Of a DNA stretch of 64,000 nt, positions 11,428 to 22,779 are shown in pieces. The translations under genes were made by a program, and so were the position numbers. The notes under the pieces are model-generated. The model saw only the letters and a program-made list of their open reading frames with translations. It was not told the DNA's origin and made no database searches. Every line of letters starts with the position of its first letter. The stretch's first letter is position 1. Origin of the DNA: Physcia stellaris (Eukaryota; Ascomycota; Lecanoromycetes; Caliciales; Physciaceae); NCBI GenBank assembly GCA_018902385.1, contig JABSSW010000045.1:339717-403716 (forward strand). Reading direction: 5' to 3'.

Positions 11428-13790
11428 ATGAGGTCCATCTCGTTGAGTTTATTGAGCAAGCTCTTTCTTGTTGGTATTGCTACGGTCGAGGCTCAGATTA
11501 CCTTGTCCGATGTACCACAAGATTCTTGTGCTGGCAATGCAGCCACAGGGTAAGTCTTCCCGGAGCTTTGTTCTCTTTTCACATCTGTTGTTGAACTGTA
11601 GGACATGAGTGGTCTATGTAGAAGTCATGTTTCGCAACGCAATGGACCCTTAGGAATTGCGATGCTGACTCCGAAGCGACATATAGCACTGCAACGTATT
11701 CAACTTCCATGACGATTGAGACAGGGTCCCAAAGAATTCCAGCAGGCGACTTTTGGGAGCAGATGGGCGCCGTTTGGGTGTTTTCAACTGACAGCGAAGG
11801 CATCGAATTCAGTGGCCTCGGTATCCCCGGGACAGGAGCGCAATCAGATATTCCGCAGATGGACATCGATGCTCTGGTACTCGATGACAGCAAGACGGCC
11901 TGGACATTGAACGTGCCCACAGCAAGCGGCGCCAATCAATATGACATTGTCTTTCAAGCTGCGACCCCTACAGCAACTGGTGCTGCTACTTCGACCCCTG
12001 CACCCTCTACTACTCCAGCACCTCTCTCGACCAGCGCTTCTGCTGCGGTTGAACAGTCTAGTACCGTGTCTGCCACTACGACTGCTGTGCCGGCTCGATT
12101 TAGAAGACGCGAGCCCTTCGGGGCGCAGCTAGCACCTCGTGCTTCAGCAACAGGCGGTACCTTCAACCTTATCATTTCGGGAGTCTATAAATGCAACTTG
12201 AACCCCTCAATCGGCCTGGTTCCTGGCCCTACTGTTACAGGCGGTAATCCCACGGTGGCGGCGCAGTGCTCGAAGAACAGTATATCGACTAACAAAGCAG
12301 CATGGACGGCGTATGCGGCAAACAATTATATGTCAAGCGTCTTGAAGGCAGCGGCACCTGCACCTACTGCACCCCAAGTTGATGCTGCTTCATTGTTCGC
12401 GCATGAGGTTGGCGCCCAAGACCTCTGCACGTACTCTTCCAAGTGTGACGCTATTCAATGTGGAAACATTGCAGACGCTAGCACCGGTGCAAATATTGTC
12501 ATCCAACGCTATCTCACCTATACCTCTTTAGTCAACTTCAACAACTATCTCAATGCAATGTATGAAGCTCTCTTTGACTCCGGAACAATCGGCATAGCTG
12601 GTACTGGCGAATTAGTCAAGACATTCTTCACAAATCCTGACCCCCCGGTCACTTGGCAGCAGATTCTTTCTGTGCTGGGTCCGCTCCTTGGGATCTTTTC
12701 CGCAGCAGCAGGTGGGATCTCAGCAACCGTCTCCAGTGCTGTTTCAGGAATAGTCAGTGGTGTTGTTGGCGTTGCCGTCAATGCCGCGAATACCGAGACG
12801 AAGCCAGTGGCCGATAAACGGTTTGACGAGCTTGGAACGATCGACGAGTTCATTAAGGAGTTCTTGCAGGCTTCAGCCAACGGAATCGAAGCAGCTTATG
12901 AAGACTACATTGGTAACGCGTCCTCATCATTGTGGTCAGGCTCAGATATTTTGTCCGACGATGATCCGAATCGTAATGGTATCTTTGGCACTGGAGATTG
13001 GGTTGACTCAAAGAATTTCAACACAGCCAACATGCAGAAGACGATGCTCGACAACTTTGTGCGTATAATATCTTACAAATCGATCAACTACGCATGGAAC
13101 GACTCAAAGGCCTTCATCATGTACGTTCCGTACAACACGCCGATCAAGAACAAGGACGGGAAAATGGACAGCATAGACGAAAGTTACTGCACCAGTAACC
13201 TACAAAAAAATGACGACGAGAAGATACTCACCATTTGCAACGCTCCTGGCCCTGGGATGGCGAGGCTTTTCTCCGCAAGTTCGGATGATTCTGACACCGG
13301 CAACAATCTCCAAGCACCCAAAGGGTACAACGTCCATTATGAGACTGTTCCAGGGGAGACTTTCTTCACCTCGGCTGCTACTCACGGCTCAGTCGCTTCA
13401 TGGTTAGCCGGCGACTTCAATTACGACCTTGCGAAGTCGTTCGAAGGACTCACTACTGGGACGAGCTTGTCCTCGGACGACATTACCAAATTGACGTCTC
13501 TCGTAATCTCCCCTGAAACCGCCGGGTTTTTCAACATCCCAGTCTGCCGCATATTGGACTTGCGTGCATTCCCACCCGCTGGAGGCAAAACCTGCGGCTG
13601 CAACGACGCCGCAGCGGTGGGTGGAACCTCGGGCTCTACAGCTAAGTTCTCTGATAATGTCAGCAAAGACATTATGAAATGGCTTAGTCAGAAGACGCAG
13701 GCGGTGTGCATCAGTGTTCCTGGTCCTGCTGGAACGCCGCCCGCTTGCACCAATACCGGGGGCTGCCCGAAGGATCTCTATACGGGATAG
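11428..13790 (+). CDS. Large secreted protein of unknown function with signal peptide
   Basis: The main frame is open from 11622 to 13790. A first exon at 11428-11549 supplies a signal peptide (MRSISLSLLSKLFLVG...VEA then QIT). The only phase-compatible acceptor I found is TTAG before 11654, giving 752 residues. That acceptor has no good branch point, so the join is provisional. Mature parts are a Cys-containing N-terminal segment, a Ser/Thr/Pro linker (about 100-150), then a Cys-rich core. The core has conserved-looking features (a QCG...Y...FNNYLNAMY stretch, a hydrophobic Gly/Ala segment and a terminal C-x-C cluster). This resembles uncharacterised secreted ascomycete proteins seen in chitinase/killer-toxin-like loci, but I cannot name a domain with certainty. 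Whether it is an effector, a wall protein or an enzyme is unknown. Confidence 0.72.
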
Positions 13791-14519
13791 ACAGATGAAA
13801 TCTTCTGTCAGGACGTCAAATGGGTGTTGCAATCGGTGATCCGGCTGATAGTGCAGTGTATCATAGTCTGTGTATATTGGTCGTCTGTATTTATCTTCAC
13901 GAACATGAATCCTGAATAATGCATCTGCAAAGACCAGGCGCGAGAGGACAATAATACTCGACAGTCGCGCTAGCCGCGCTACCGCATCCGGCGATGGATG
14001 GAATGTATTATTTTCAACCTGCTTCGACAAAAAACATGAAGTACCACTAAACTTCACGGATAACCTGGCTTTTGCAGTTATACCCAGCGGTGCCATCTTT
14101 CGCTTTGATTGAGGGCGCCTTTTTTTTCCATTATTTCTTGATGTCCCCTAGACGGCGACGGAGTTCGTCATAATGCCATCATGTCTGCCTTCGAGTCTTC
14201 ACAGTGTTTCGCCGAGGCAATTGAGAAGGCTTCCAGTGATGCTCCGATCAGTCATAACTTTTGAAGCTCCAGACTCCATCACTTTACTATATGCAATGAC
14301 TGGATCTATGGCTTCTAGTGGCTTGTCTAATTTCTTTCTTTGTTGTCGAAACTATTACAGTCTTATAAGAAAGCATCATCTCTGTTCCTACGTCTTTGTG
14401 CCTTCTAGACTGGATCGGAAATGGTCCTTGTTTTCATCAAACAGACATCATGACCATGTGCTGCTAATCTTAACAATCCCACGCTCTGGCAAACTGCATT
14501 TCAAGTGAATTTTGCGACT
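13791..14519. other. Intergenic
   Basis: About 730 bp between two same-strand genes. It holds the 3' UTR of the secreted protein and the promoter of the next gene. The 230-codon antisense frame (13404-14096) extends into it from the coding region and is not supported. Confidence 0.4.
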
Positions 14520-15890
14520 ATGGCAAAACCAATCTTCAGTACTAACCCATCCTTTGGATTTCTAGAGCAATCAGTTAGCACACAGCACCAGAAGCCTCTG
14601 CCACCAACGCCTAGGAGACCATCCAGTGTATACACCCAGCCGTCTAACGAAAGGGTTCCCCAAAACGACGGTAGAACCTATGGTAGCATTGTGGATCATT
14701 ACTTTGCAAAAGAAATTTTGCAGCCAAAAACATACCGAGACAGCGCATCGAAGATTCCCGACCAAACTTCCTTGAGACCCAAGCTACTGCGAGACACTGA
14801 GGCTCACGCTGCCTCTGAGCCTATCATCGAAAGGAGACGAGCAGAACAAGAACAACAAATACACCCTGAAGAAATACCAGGTGCAAATAGAAACAATCAG
14901 AGGAATGGAAATGCAAAGCAGCACGCAGAAAACTATGAGTCGGTTTTACACACCAGGTCAGAGGTATTAACAAGCATAGTCCCCGATCCATTCTACTCAG
15001 ACAACGGACACTTACCATCCAACATGTCTCCACGAATCACCGATGTTGTGGATAATTCGCTAGTGCCTTCTCCGTTAAGGTTCAGCAGCGTAGACTACGA
15101 TGAACCAGAGAGTCGTTTCTCCTCGGATAGTTCGTCAGCGTCGGATGCAGAAAGCTGCCATAGTGGCCTTAGGAGCTCTGTCAAGTCGTATGCAAAAAAA
15201 ACTTTTTCCAAAGGTGGCATCGCACCAGAAGTTACGGATAGAGTGGCCTCGCCTCCGAAGCCAAAAGACAGAGTGGCCTCGTCTCCGAAACCCAAAGAAA
15301 AAGTTGCCTCGCCTCAAAAGCCAAAAAGTAGACTAGGCTCAATGGCAAGCCAAAGACGAGCAAGCTTACAGCACGGGATCGAGGAGATGTACGACACCAT
15401 TACCAGCTTTTCCTTGGGTTCAGGAAAACGTAAACCAGCAGCAATGGAGATCGCGGCCAACGGCAAAGCTCGCGTGCCGCGTGAGCAACGTAGCCCAGCA
15501 ATCCCACTCACGCCATACCAACTGATCGGAGCGAAAGCCTTCGAGGACACAGCGAGCACGAGGTCGAGTAAAACAAGCCTTTTGCCGTCACTTCATTCTA
15601 GAGGAGCAAAAGGGAAGCCAGGTACACCAACGCGCAGCCCAAACAGTGCATCTAAATTGGCAGGAAGCCCTCTCTCAGGCTCTGAAAGCCCTAATCCAAA
15701 GCGACCTATTATGAAGAAGCTGGCGGCAGCCTTTGGGAACAAGACAACGCAGATTGAGAGTGCCATGGGGCTAGAAACAAGTCGTGTTAAACGTTCAAAA
15801 TCCGAGAAGAAAAGAGCAGAGCTAAAGAAGAAGATCACCGTGGTGGGTCTTGGTGACGGACAGCATGCTAGCGGTGGCGGTTGGATGTAG
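14520..15890 (+). CDS. Ser/Pro/Lys-rich hypothetical protein
   Basis: A single exon from the ATG at 14520 (the frame is open a little further upstream, but only from a GTG) encodes 456 residues. It begins with a PLPPTPRRP motif typical of disordered SH3-binding regions. It carries a short tandem repeat near residues 245-275, three or four copies of a V-A-S-x-P-K-P-K unit, and ends with a basic Lys-rich tail and a Gly-rich terminus. I recognise no enzymatic domain. Such proteins are common in Pezizomycotina as cytoskeletal, polarity or signalling scaffolds, but that is only a suggestion. It lies convergent to the adenylate kinase gene, with about 250 bp between the two stops. Confidence 0.7.
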   Translation: MAKPIFSTNPSFGFLEQSVSTQHQKPLPPTPRRPSSVYTQPSNERVPQNDGRTYGSIVDHYFAKEILQPKTYRDSASKIPDQTSLRPKLLRDTEAHAASEPIIERRRAEQEQQIHPEEIPGANRNNQRNGNAKQHAENYESVLHTRSEVLTSIVPDPFYSDNGHLPSNMSPRITDVVDNSLVPSPLRFSSVDYDEPESRFSSDSSSASDAESCHSGLRSSVKSYAKKTFSKGGIAPEVTDRVASPPKPKDRVASSPKPKEKVASPQKPKSRLGSMASQRRASLQHGIEEMYDTITSFSLGSGKRKPAAMEIAANGKARVPREQRSPAIPLTPYQLIGAKAFEDTASTRSSKTSLLPSLHSRGAKGKPGTPTRSPNSASKLAGSPLSGSESPNPKRPIMKKLAAAFGNKTTQIESAMGLETSRVKRSKSEKKRAELKKKITVVGLGDGQHASGGGWM

Positions 15891-16142
15891 ATATCTGTTG
15901 TCTTTTCGTGAGCTCGGATCTCGAATTCTCGAATCGGATATTGTTTATGGCAGGCAAGATAAGTCCACTCGGAAGTTCTCACCGTTGACTCACAGTTGAA
16001 TGTAAGCAAATGTCCCGGCATGGTTATCGCTAGCAATGGAAAGTACACACGGCCGATATCGAAACCCACGAGCGAAGCCTCATCGCTACAGTAAATTGGT
16101 AACTCAACTAGCTAGAGCATGAAACTGGCTCTGTAGATTGAT

Positions 16143-16919
16143 CTAACAAAATCGGTTTTCAAATTCCTGATATAACTTCGGACTGATTTCGTTGCTACTG
16201 TTGCCTTTCACGGTCCACAGTAGTCCTTTCTTATCATAGTGCTCGAGTAGTGGCTCGCTCGTTTCATCAAACTTCTTCAATCTCTGTCTCCATGTTTCCT
16301 CGTCGTCATCTGCCCTCTTCGTCAACTTCTCTCCAGTAAGGTCGTCCTTGCCCACCACCTTGGGAGGGTTAAAGCTCGTGTTATACACTCTACCTGAAGG
16401 TGCGTGGATCCAACGCTCGGCAATACGCCCCAGAATGATGTCGATAGGAGTAACCAAAGAGACAACAAAATTGACAGGGATGATAGAGTCCAGCTTACAC
16501 GCCTGCACGGATGTTCGCGGGAAACCATCTAGAATGAATGACGCTGACGGCGAGGAAGATGGTGCAGCCGGAGTAGCATCGCTAATGGAAGATGTGGTCG
16601 AAATCCAGCGTCTAGCTTTGAGAGCGTCGAGGATAAGCTTCAAGATCATGTGATCCGGTACAAGGCTTCCTGCTTTTATGGCGCCCTCGGCTTCGATACC
16701 TGCACGCCTTCGGTTAAGGACCCTTCTCTCAATGGTAGTCTGGAGTCAAATACCAAGGGGAGTCTTGTTACGGACATTATCACGCAGTAGGTCTCCTGAG
16801 CTCACAGCGGACAGTTGAGAGTATCGAGTCATGAGACGCTCCGCTTGGGTGCCTTTGCCCACACCGGGGGCGCCAACCAAAATAAGACGAGCCGCCTTTT
16901 TGAGCTCCATCGCGGCCAT
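16143..16919 (-). CDS. ADK2: Mitochondrial GTP:AMP phosphotransferase (adenylate kinase 3 type)
   Basis: Two exons, 16919-16754 and 16699-16143 (54-nt intron, phase 1), encode 240 residues. The P loop [10 protein letters not shown] is at residues 16-25, the NMP-binding SSGDLLRD motif follows, and the FILDGFPRT signature lies in exon 2. The LID region ([11 protein letters not shown]...DDLTGE) is long and lacks the four zinc-binding cysteines of bacterial enzymes, as expected for eukaryotic AK2/AK3. The reaction is NTP + AMP to NDP + ADP; the AK3 branch uses GTP/ITP in the mitochondrial matrix. Next to it, divergently transcribed, is a mitochondrial LETM1 protein gene. An insertion of small Ser/Ala/Pro residues after KARRWIS is unusual in the NMP-binding core. 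An AK2-like assignment is the alternative. Confidence 0.9.
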
Positions 16920-17416
16920 TGATTAGAAGAATAGTAAGCAGTGGTTGGCAACCGAAAGTCGAAAGCAAGCGGGGGTTGGTCGTCGCAAAGGATAGAAGCA
17001 CGAAGCTCCTCTACTATGTGTTACAGATCCATGGCGCGATACTATAAGTAAATCGTGAATTGAGTTCAATCCACAAACGTCCAACTCTCCAATCCAAAAG
17101 CCAGTGAAACCGCGTTCAGAAGATTGAGGGGATGCGGATAAGTAGCAAAAGTAAAGTAGCTGGCGGGCGCCGAGCAGGTCGTCGCCGGTCGGCCTCTTCG
17201 GGCGATTCCCCGACTAGCTCCGCTAATTCCGGGACCCCTAAACAACTTAGTCAGGCTGCAGAGAAAACGAAACATCTCTGCGAGCAACACCAGTCGGCTC
17301 CTCGGTGTATCCTTGGGTACTCTGCACATCTCTCCATGAGAATTAGACCACACCGTTGTATCAATCAAAGTGACAGCGCCTTTTGACGCCGTCGTTCTCC
17401 ACACTCATCTGTTGAG
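16920..17416. promoter_or_regulatory. Divergent promoter region ADK2 / LETM1 gene
   Basis: About 500 bp between two head-to-head genes for mitochondrial proteins, so a shared regulatory region is plausible. Frames inside it (17066-17404, 17132-17386) lie opposite each other and look like chance. Confidence 0.45.
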
Positions 17417-19183
17417 ATGAGCGCCTCAACAAGGATTCTCCGGAATGGGTCCACTCACCAAGTGATGCGGTCAGGAGGTATATGTCGAGAGCTGCGAAGT
17501 AAATGTTTTATGAGGCTTATCTCGCGGACAGGAATACTTTCATCAAGGAACAACCTCTTACCATCTTCATCATACTCCGCATACCTTCGTCGCAATGCTA
17601 GAGGCCTACCCCAACAACTCCCGGCTTTCGCCATCCTCCTGTCTCGCAGAGCTTACTCTACGGAAACATCAACATCCGGCGGCGGAGGTGCAGGTTTCCC
17701 TCCTCCAGGCTTCAATGCTGAGCAAGCGAAAAAGCCACTTCCGAGAGACGAGCCGCAACGCCAGTCGCCACTTAAAGTGTCCTCCAACGCAAAAGCATCT
17801 GTCATTGAGCAGACAACCGCAGGAGTGCCGACAGAAGGTGTCACAGGTGCACCGAAGACCAAGGCAATGGAGGATCTGAGCTTAGCCGAGTTGGCGGCGG
17901 ATAAAGCAGCTAATGTCTCTGCTGAGGAGAAGAAATCCAACGAGGCGAAGAAAGAACAAAAGAAGATGACAATCATGCAAAAGATTAAACATGAGGTCCA
18001 GCATTACTGGGATGGAACTAAATTACTAGCTACCGAGGTCAGGATCAGCACAAAATTGGCGCTGAAGATGGCTGCTGGTTATGAGCTCAGTCGAAGAGAG
18101 AACCGACAACTGCAACGTACTGTGCAGGACCTTGGCCGTCTTGTTCCCTTTTCCGTCTTCGTCATTGTCCCATTTGCAGAACTACTACTTCCGGTGGCAT
18201 TGAAGTTGTTCCCAAATCTGCTCCCTAGCACCTACGAAGGCCAAATATCCAAGGACAAGAAGGCCAAGGATCTTCGGACCACCCGCAAAGAGGTTAGCAG
18301 CTTCCTTCGGGACACGTTAAAGGAGACTGGCCTTCCTGTCAGCGCGGTCAATGCACAAAAGGAAGAATTTACCGATTTCTTCCGGAAAGTGCGAGCAAGC
18401 GGAGAATCACCTTCACAAGCCGATGTCATCAAGGTTTGCAAAATTTTCAAAGATGATCTGACATTAGACAACCTGTCCCGACCCCAGCTTGTTGGCATGA
18501 CAAAATACATGAATCTGAACGCCTTCGGGACGGACATGATGCTCCGGTATCAGATTCGCCATCGGATGAGGCAAATCAAGCGGGACGATCGTGCGATCTC
18601 GTTCGAGGGCGTGGAGAGTCTCTCGGTCCCAGAGCTCCAGATGGCTGCTGCATCACGCGGTCTTCGAACCCACGGCATGAGCCCGGGCCGCCTTCGAGAC
18701 GATATACAGATGTGGCTCGATCTGCGTCTCAAATACGGTATTCCGTCAACGCTTCTTGTTCTCAGCAACGCATTCATGTATACGCAAGGGAAGGATTCAG
18801 AAATATCTTCACAGATTGACGCATTACAAGCAGTAATGTCGTCCATACCTGAAGAGCTCTTCCACGAGATTGAGCTCGAGGTCCATAATGCCGAGGGTGC
18901 TGCGACGAACAAACAGAGGCTTGAGGTACTGAAAGAGCAGCAAGAGTTGATCGAAGAGGAGAATGAGCAGAACGAGGAGAACAGCGAGTCCGGCCGCAGT
19001 TCGCCCAAAGATGATGAGAATATCGATGAAGACGATCAGAAAAAGGCGGACTCCAAACCCGAGGGTAAAGATGGGCAAGCTAGTGAGGCTGCTGAGGCAG
19101 AGCAAGAGACTGCTGCAGCTGCCGAAGATCAGGCGAAGGCGGAGAAACGCGAATCGCAAGAAAAAGGGGATGCCAAATCCTAG
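17417..19183 (+). CDS. MDM38: LETM1-domain mitochondrial inner-membrane protein (Mdm38/Ylh47 type)
   Basis: One exon, 588 residues. The first 80 residues are rich in Arg, Ser and Leu with almost no acidic residues, as in a mitochondrial presequence. A single membrane segment at about 243-262 (PFSVFVIVPFAELLLP) sits at the start of the LETM1 domain, which runs to about residue 470 and includes LRDDIQMWLDLRLK. The C-terminus is a long acidic, Glu-rich helical tail. Yeast Mdm38 binds mitochondrial ribosomes and supports K+/H+ exchange and insertion of inner-membrane proteins. Yeast also has the paralogue Ylh47, so the exact symbol is an inference. The gene is intronless and divergent from ADK2. 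Confidence 0.92.
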   Translation: MSASTRILRNGSTHQVMRSGGICRELRSKCFMRLISRTGILSSRNNLLPSSSYSAYLRRNARGLPQQLPAFAILLSRRAYSTETSTSGGGGAGFPPPGFNAEQAKKPLPRDEPQRQSPLKVSSNAKASVIEQTTAGVPTEGVTGAPKTKAMEDLSLAELAADKAANVSAEEKKSNEAKKEQKKMTIMQKIKHEVQHYWDGTKLLATEVRISTKLALKMAAGYELSRRENRQLQRTVQDLGRLVPFSVFVIVPFAELLLPVALKLFPNLLPSTYEGQISKDKKAKDLRTTRKEVSSFLRDTLKETGLPVSAVNAQKEEFTDFFRKVRASGESPSQADVIKVCKIFKDDLTLDNLSRPQLVGMTKYMNLNAFGTDMMLRYQIRHRMRQIKRDDRAISFEGVESLSVPELQMAAASRGLRTHGMSPGRLRDDIQMWLDLRLKYGIPSTLLVLSNAFMYTQGKDSEISSQIDALQAVMSSIPEELFHEIELEVHNAEGAATNKQRLEVLKEQQELIEEENEQNEENSESGRSSPKDDENIDEDDQKKADSKPEGKDGQASEAAEAEQETAAAAEDQAKAEKRESQEKGDAKS

Positions 19184-19825
19184 TGCAATCGCACTTGTAT
19201 CATATCACAGCTCATTTTTAGCATTAGGCGGCGTCACGGTACGTTGGCTACATGGCAATATATAGAGATAGAGATAGAGATGAATTTTCTCAGCATTTGA
19301 CCACAGCATTTGGATGGTGGACCGCCATTGGTTGAATGTACACGTTAGGGCTTTCAGAACAATGCAAGCTACGCAAATGAGAGCATCAAAATGCTCCGAG
19401 CAAATAACCCTTCTTCTACTTTGCATCATTTTTTTCTTGGAAAGTAATAGCCATGAAACGCTACTCATATCGTACTCGCACACCTGAAACTCTACAAGAG
19501 ATATCGGATGGATTTAGGGTTGAGGCTTATGCTCAGCCTCGAATGACGAACAACCTAAGTTTCCCGCTCTCAGCTCACAATAATGAATTGTGTCTAGGTA
19601 GTTCCGCAAATGGCAATGGAGCCTTAGTCAAGGCTTGTGTTCATCTCGTTGTATCACTTTTCACTTCAATCGTAATCCCCATCTCTCACCTTTGAATTCT
19701 CAGCCTCAACCGTCTACTCGGTCCCGTTCCCCGCCGGTCCTGTTCCCAGTCACATGTACAAAGAGGGTACATGATCTCTTTCGATTAGCCCCCTTCACGA
19801 TCGCTATCATACAGGATACTCCAAG
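19184..19825. other. Intergenic with a short GATAGA microsatellite
   Basis: About 640 bp. It contains a short purine repeat at about 19259-19282 (three to four GATAGA units) in what is probably the 3' UTR of the LETM1 gene, then the promoter of the CCCH/Smr gene. No further gene seen. Confidence 0.4.
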
Positions 19826-22187
19826 ATGGTTTCCGACGCTATGTACGAGCTTTGCTTGCCCGTGTTAGAGGATACCGCTGTCGATGAAGAAGAAAAGGCT
19901 GAAAAGCTTGAGGAACTTGTCAAAACCGGGTCGTCGCTGACTGGCAAACCTCTGGACGATGCGGTGCTCGGAATACTATGGCGCCACCGAGACTCCAAAA
20001 TAACCTCAAAGCCTTCACCTCCTGTCCGCCATGCTGCCCTGCACCAGAGCTCTCCGAAGCCGTGGCGAATATCAATGCCGCGCTCCCCTTTACCTCGTTC
20101 CCCTCTCGCCTCCCCTTCTATCAGTGGAGCACCGCCCCCAATACCATCAGGCCTAGGTGGTAGGCCAAATACCTTCAGCAGAAGTGCTTCATATGGTGCC
20201 GCGCAATCAAGTCCGTTCAGTTCGCCTCACGCATCCCCTCACCTAGCATTTGCTAGCCCCATACCTCATAGCCCAAGCTTGAGCTCATATGAGTTCAGCG
20301 ATCCCATTGCTGCCCAGAACGACTATGGCGATCTTGGAAGTGATACCGTGGATTGGCTAGTTAATGAGGAGCAGAATAGTAGGCCATCATCGTCAGGTGC
20401 TGGCAGTACGTACGAGAGTGGGCTTAGTGGTGCAGCAGCATCATGGATTCAACCACAGCAGAATGACATGTCTCCTTACGACATGCTCCGCTCTGTGATG
20501 GGGAATGGGAAGTCGGATGAGGAAATTGAGAGTGCGCTGGAAGCCAATGGCTACGATTTAAGCGCAACGCTCATATATTTGATGGGTCCCCAGGCTACAT
20601 ACTCAGAACAGCAGAATATGACACCACAGCAAGAAAACCAAATTCTCATTGGAAAGTCCATGGTTCCAACGCAACCGCTGGTGATTGATAAACCCACCGA
20701 GAAAAGCCGTAGCAGTACTGTTTGTAAGTACTGGTTGTCAAATGGCAATTGTTTGAGAGCAGACTGTCGGTTCAGTCATGATTTAAGTAAACATATCTGC
20801 AAGTATGTCAAGCCTTGTGTGCTTAGCTTTGCAGGGGCCAGTGTACTAACAGTGTAGGTACTGGGTGATGGGCAACTGCCTTGCTGGAGAGGCTTGCATC
20901 TTCTCACATGATCCTGCCCATCTAGTCAATGGCCTCAACATTCAGGATGGGAGTGCTATGGTGGGTACACCGCCGGCACAAGTCCATCCAAGTTTTCAAG
21001 TGCAGGATTACGACTTTCCATCTCTACAAGGAGGATCGACCTTCCAAATGGCCCAGTCCCCATTATCGCCAGCAGCCATGAACAGCTACTTTCCAGGGGT
21101 GCCAAATTCTAATGGCTATTTCCCTTCTGTGAGACGATCGTTTGACTCGAGGAATAATCAGCTCAGTGGAATGTCGTCATCACCAGCATCTCATGGCTCT
21201 CGCTCCAATAGCCGTCATCAATCTCGAGCACCAACTCCCTCCATTCCTCCAGTAGACGATAACGAAGCATTTCCAACGCTTGGAGCTGCAGGAGCTAAAG
21301 GCAAGAAGCATCATGGCAAACGGGGAGGTCATGGGCACAGTCATGGCGCCAAGGAGAACATTCCAAGTTCTCTTGCAGATGTTGTTAAGATGTCACCCTC
21401 TCCAGTCCCCAGCAAATTGAGACAAGGTCTGATAAAGAGAGGAAGCTATCAGAATACCAGAGAGAATAGCTTAGCGGCCCAAGCCATACACGCACCACAA
21501 CACGTGCCTTGGCTGGAAACGGGTCAGAAGACAAATCAAGCTTATCTGAGGATACGCCAGGAAGCCTTCAAGCATGGCGGTTTGCGGAACAAGTTTTTAC
21601 AAAGGTACGTCTATCTACGAAACCAGAATATCATACCGGGGCAACAATGGCTGACAGCGGACAGTGCCGCCCAAGCTTGGAATCGCAACGATGCCCGCGC
21701 TGCAAAAGCCTTAAGTCTCCGTGGCCAATCTGAGAATGATCTCATGCGAAAAGCTCACCGCGAAGCCGCTCGACTACTTTACGAAGAACGAAATAAAGAC
21801 GGATCATCCGGCGCAGAGATCTACGTGGACCTCCACGGCCTGCACCCGGAAGAAGCAGTCGATTACCTCGAACGCGTGTTAACCGAACAGCAGAAATCTA
21901 GCCGTCCTGTATACGCCATCACAGGGACAGGTCACCATAGCAAGAATGGCAAAGACAAGGTTGGGAAGGCAGTCAGGAACTGGCTGAACGAATGGAGGTA
22001 CGCGTGGAGGGAGTTTAGTGTGCAAGGGGATAATATTGGTACAGGAGGAATCCTAGGCATTGACCCCAAGAGCTTTGACAAGAGCGTAGGCGAGGAGAGA
22101 AAGGTGGAGGTGGCGGCTACAGAGGAGGAAATTATGGGTGGGAAGATTAGGGTGGTGAAGGAAATGCCTAGAGGTAAAGTTGGGTAG
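19826..22187 (+). CDS. CCCH zinc-finger, DUF1771 and Smr-domain RNA-binding protein
   Basis: Two exons, 19826-20802 and 20858-22187 (55-nt intron with a perfect GTACTAAC branch point, phase 2), encode 768 residues. In order they are an acidic helical N-terminus, a CUE-like segment near 240-265 (MLRSVMG...ALEANGYDLSATLIYLMG) and two CCCH fingers starting at Cys301 and about Cys325. The intron splits the codon just before the second finger. A His/Gly-rich disordered region, a DUF1771 helix (about 555-640) and a C-terminal Smr domain (about 645-730) follow. The Smr has both its hallmarks, D-L-H near 650 and TGTGHHSK. Smr domains with the D-x-H motif act as RNA endonucleases in no-go decay (yeast Cue2), so a role in ribosome-linked mRNA quality control is a reasonable inference. 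No orthologue symbol is certain. Confidence 0.9.
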
Positions 22188-22779
22188 CTTGAGTAGGGCA
22201 TCAAATGAAAAAAAGATGAAACAACCACCACGGATCCTTCTAAGTCCTCGGAACCTTGACATACCGAAGTCGTCGCGATTGCTACGATCTCCGAAACACT
22301 GCCTCATACATACTTCAAGCCGAAGGAGGGTTCGCGAGGGAAACTGATGGCAATGATGATTCTAGCATTCCGTATCATAGACACGGGAGGGACCGAGATC
22401 GCAGATCGGATCTTGCCGAGGCCCAGCCCTATGACATAATAATCTTTGATAATCGATTGATCCGTCATCTTCGACTTCGACATTCACTGTAATTCCAAAT
22501 TCCTAGACCTCAGCATTGCCTCTCTCATCTCACAAGCATAAAATCGGTCTACTATCCTAGATATCCTCTTCTCCTACCGATCAATTGAACCATCTCATCC
22601 GCCACCCTGTTCTCCTCCACTTTCCACCGCTTCCCTCCCTTCGCCCTTACCCTCCGCACCAGCCTCCCCTTCACCCTCGCCTGCTCCACCTCTCTAAACC
22701 GCCAAACCTCCCCTCCCCCACTCACCGCGCACCTGCGCCCCTCCTCCTCCTCCTCCCACCCCCGTCCCCTCCTCGCAAA
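22188..22779 (+). promoter_or_regulatory. Intergenic ending in a long pyrimidine-rich leader of the thioredoxin reductase gene
   Basis: From about 22,590 to the ATG at 22,780 the + strand is almost pure C/T, with only scattered purines, ending in CGCAAAATGCAC. Such CT-rich tracts next to the start are typical of strongly expressed fungal genes. The ORF crossing it (22585-22914) is a Pro/Leu artefact of this composition. Nothing is seen in the first 400 bp. Confidence 0.5.

Noticed and set aside
13404-14096. 230-codon ORF on the minus strand
   Set aside because: It lies mostly antisense to the well-supported secreted-protein gene, shows no recognisable domain, and its composition mirrors the sense codons.
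15240-15345. Possible CRISPR-like or satellite tandem repeat
   Set aside because: These are coding repeats (V-A-S-x-P-K-P-K units) inside a continuous open frame, with no spacers.
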